From the NCBI GenBank assembly GCA_900768735.1, contig CAAGDZ010000114.1, forward strand, positions 1-6,509: a stretch of DNA of 6,509 nucleotides, read 5' to 3'. The notes beneath the pieces were generated by a model. That model was given only the letters and a program-made list of their open reading frames with translations. It ran no database searches and was not told where the DNA came from. This document shows, piece after piece, positions 6,332 through 6,509 of this stretch (its first letter is position 1; every line of letters starts with the position of its first letter). The DNA is from Oscillospiraceae bacterium (GTDB lineage: Bacteria > Bacillota > Clostridia > Oscillospirales > Ruminococcaceae). The position numbers and the translations under genes were made by a program.

Positions 6332-6359
6332 TGAATATTGAATATTGAATAATGAATAA
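6332..6359. repeat. Four tandem copies of a 7-bp unit (TGAATAT/TGAATAA)
   Basis: The units are TGAATAT at 6332 and 6339 and TGAATAA at 6346 and 6353, starting 10 bases after the ATP-grasp stop. The last copy is part of a 10-base direct repeat, TGAATAATTA, found again at 6387-6396. It is AT-rich, non-coding and of unknown function. Copy number could vary between strains. Confidence 0.8.
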
Positions 6360-6365
6360 TTAAGG

Positions 6366-6383
6366 CATCGGCTTCGGCGATTG
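6366..6383 (+). terminator. Weak candidate terminator hairpin with a UUCG loop
   Basis: ATCGGC (6367-6372) and GCGAT (6377-6381) can pair around TTCG with one bulged G, giving the very stable C(UUCG)G tetraloop. The bases after it, TGTTCTGAATAATTAT, are only moderately T-rich. It is the first stable hairpin after the flippase/ATP-grasp operon and therefore the best visible candidate for its end, but it is not a classical terminator. Confidence 0.35.
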
Positions 6384-6415
6384 TTCTGAATAATTATAAC
6401 GCATTATTTCAAATC

Positions 6416-6432
6416 TGTGTCCTAAGGACGCA
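6416..6432. other. Near-perfect 17-bp palindrome (TGTGTCCTAAGGACGCA)
   Basis: All eight base pairs around the central A6424 can form, seven of them Watson-Crick and one G-T. It could be a protein-binding operator or, as RNA, a hairpin with a short TAA loop. No gene starts within view on either side, so no regulatory target is visible. Confidence 0.5.
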
Positions 6433-6467
6433 CCAGCTTGTCGATAAATCTATATTTTTCTCAAAAT

Positions 6468-6505
6468 GGGGTTGAGGGGCGGCAGCCCCCAATAGGGGCG
6501 AGGGG
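6468..6505. other. G4-run cluster with competing hairpins
   Basis: Four GGGG runs (6468-6471, 6476-6479, 6495-6498, 6502-6505) lie in 38 bases. GCCCC at 6485-6489 can pair either with GGGGC at 6476-6480 (GGCA loop) or with GGGGC at 6495-6499 (CAATA loop). The block continues beyond the right edge. It is probably part of a dispersed intergenic repeat; the sequence alone does not show its role. Confidence 0.5.
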
Positions 6506-6509
6506 CGAT

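Overview
The window looks like a chromosomal segment of a Gram-positive anaerobe of the Clostridia, most plausibly a Ruminococcus-like member of the Oscillospiraceae. This rests on the moderately GC-rich coding sequence between AT-rich spacers, the Shine-Dalgarno (SD) sites of the GGAG/AGGA type, the sigma-A-type extended -10 promoters and the style of the intergenic repeats. The genus is an inference, because no marker gene is present.

Layout. (a) 1-53: possibly the last codons of an upstream gene, ending one base before the next start. (b) 54-995, plus: a 313-residue protein that aligns by eye with the DRE-TIM metallolyase fold (homocitrate / isopropylmalate synthase type) but has lost the Arg and His residues that define catalysis. 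(c) 1003-1038: a strong hairpin terminator between two convergent genes. (d) 1077-3158, minus: a membrane-anchored sensor diguanylate cyclase (sensor-HAMP-PAS-GGDEF) with an intact GGDEF site and no RxxD inhibitory site. (e) 3159-3754: a 596-base divergent spacer. It holds the cyclase promoter, a GC-rich array of 27-bp repeats, a long hairpin and the promoter of the next operon. (f) 3755-5293 and 5303-6322, plus: a two-gene operon of a Wzx/MOP-type polysaccharide flippase and a 'sugar-transfer associated' ATP-grasp enzyme, with 9 bases between them. (g) 6323-6509: a gene-free tail with a 7-bp tandem repeat, a UUCG hairpin, a near-perfect palindrome and clustered G4 runs.

How they fit together. 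The flippase and ATP-grasp pair point to cell-surface polysaccharide export and modification. The divergent cyclase would make c-di-GMP, a common regulator of surface polysaccharides, but the sequence shows no direct link between them. The degenerate TIM-barrel protein is convergent to the cyclase and belongs to a different, mostly off-window, unit. Nothing here is clearly a new defence or mobile system. The strongest unusual items are the catalytically stripped DRE-TIM protein and the 27-bp repeat array.
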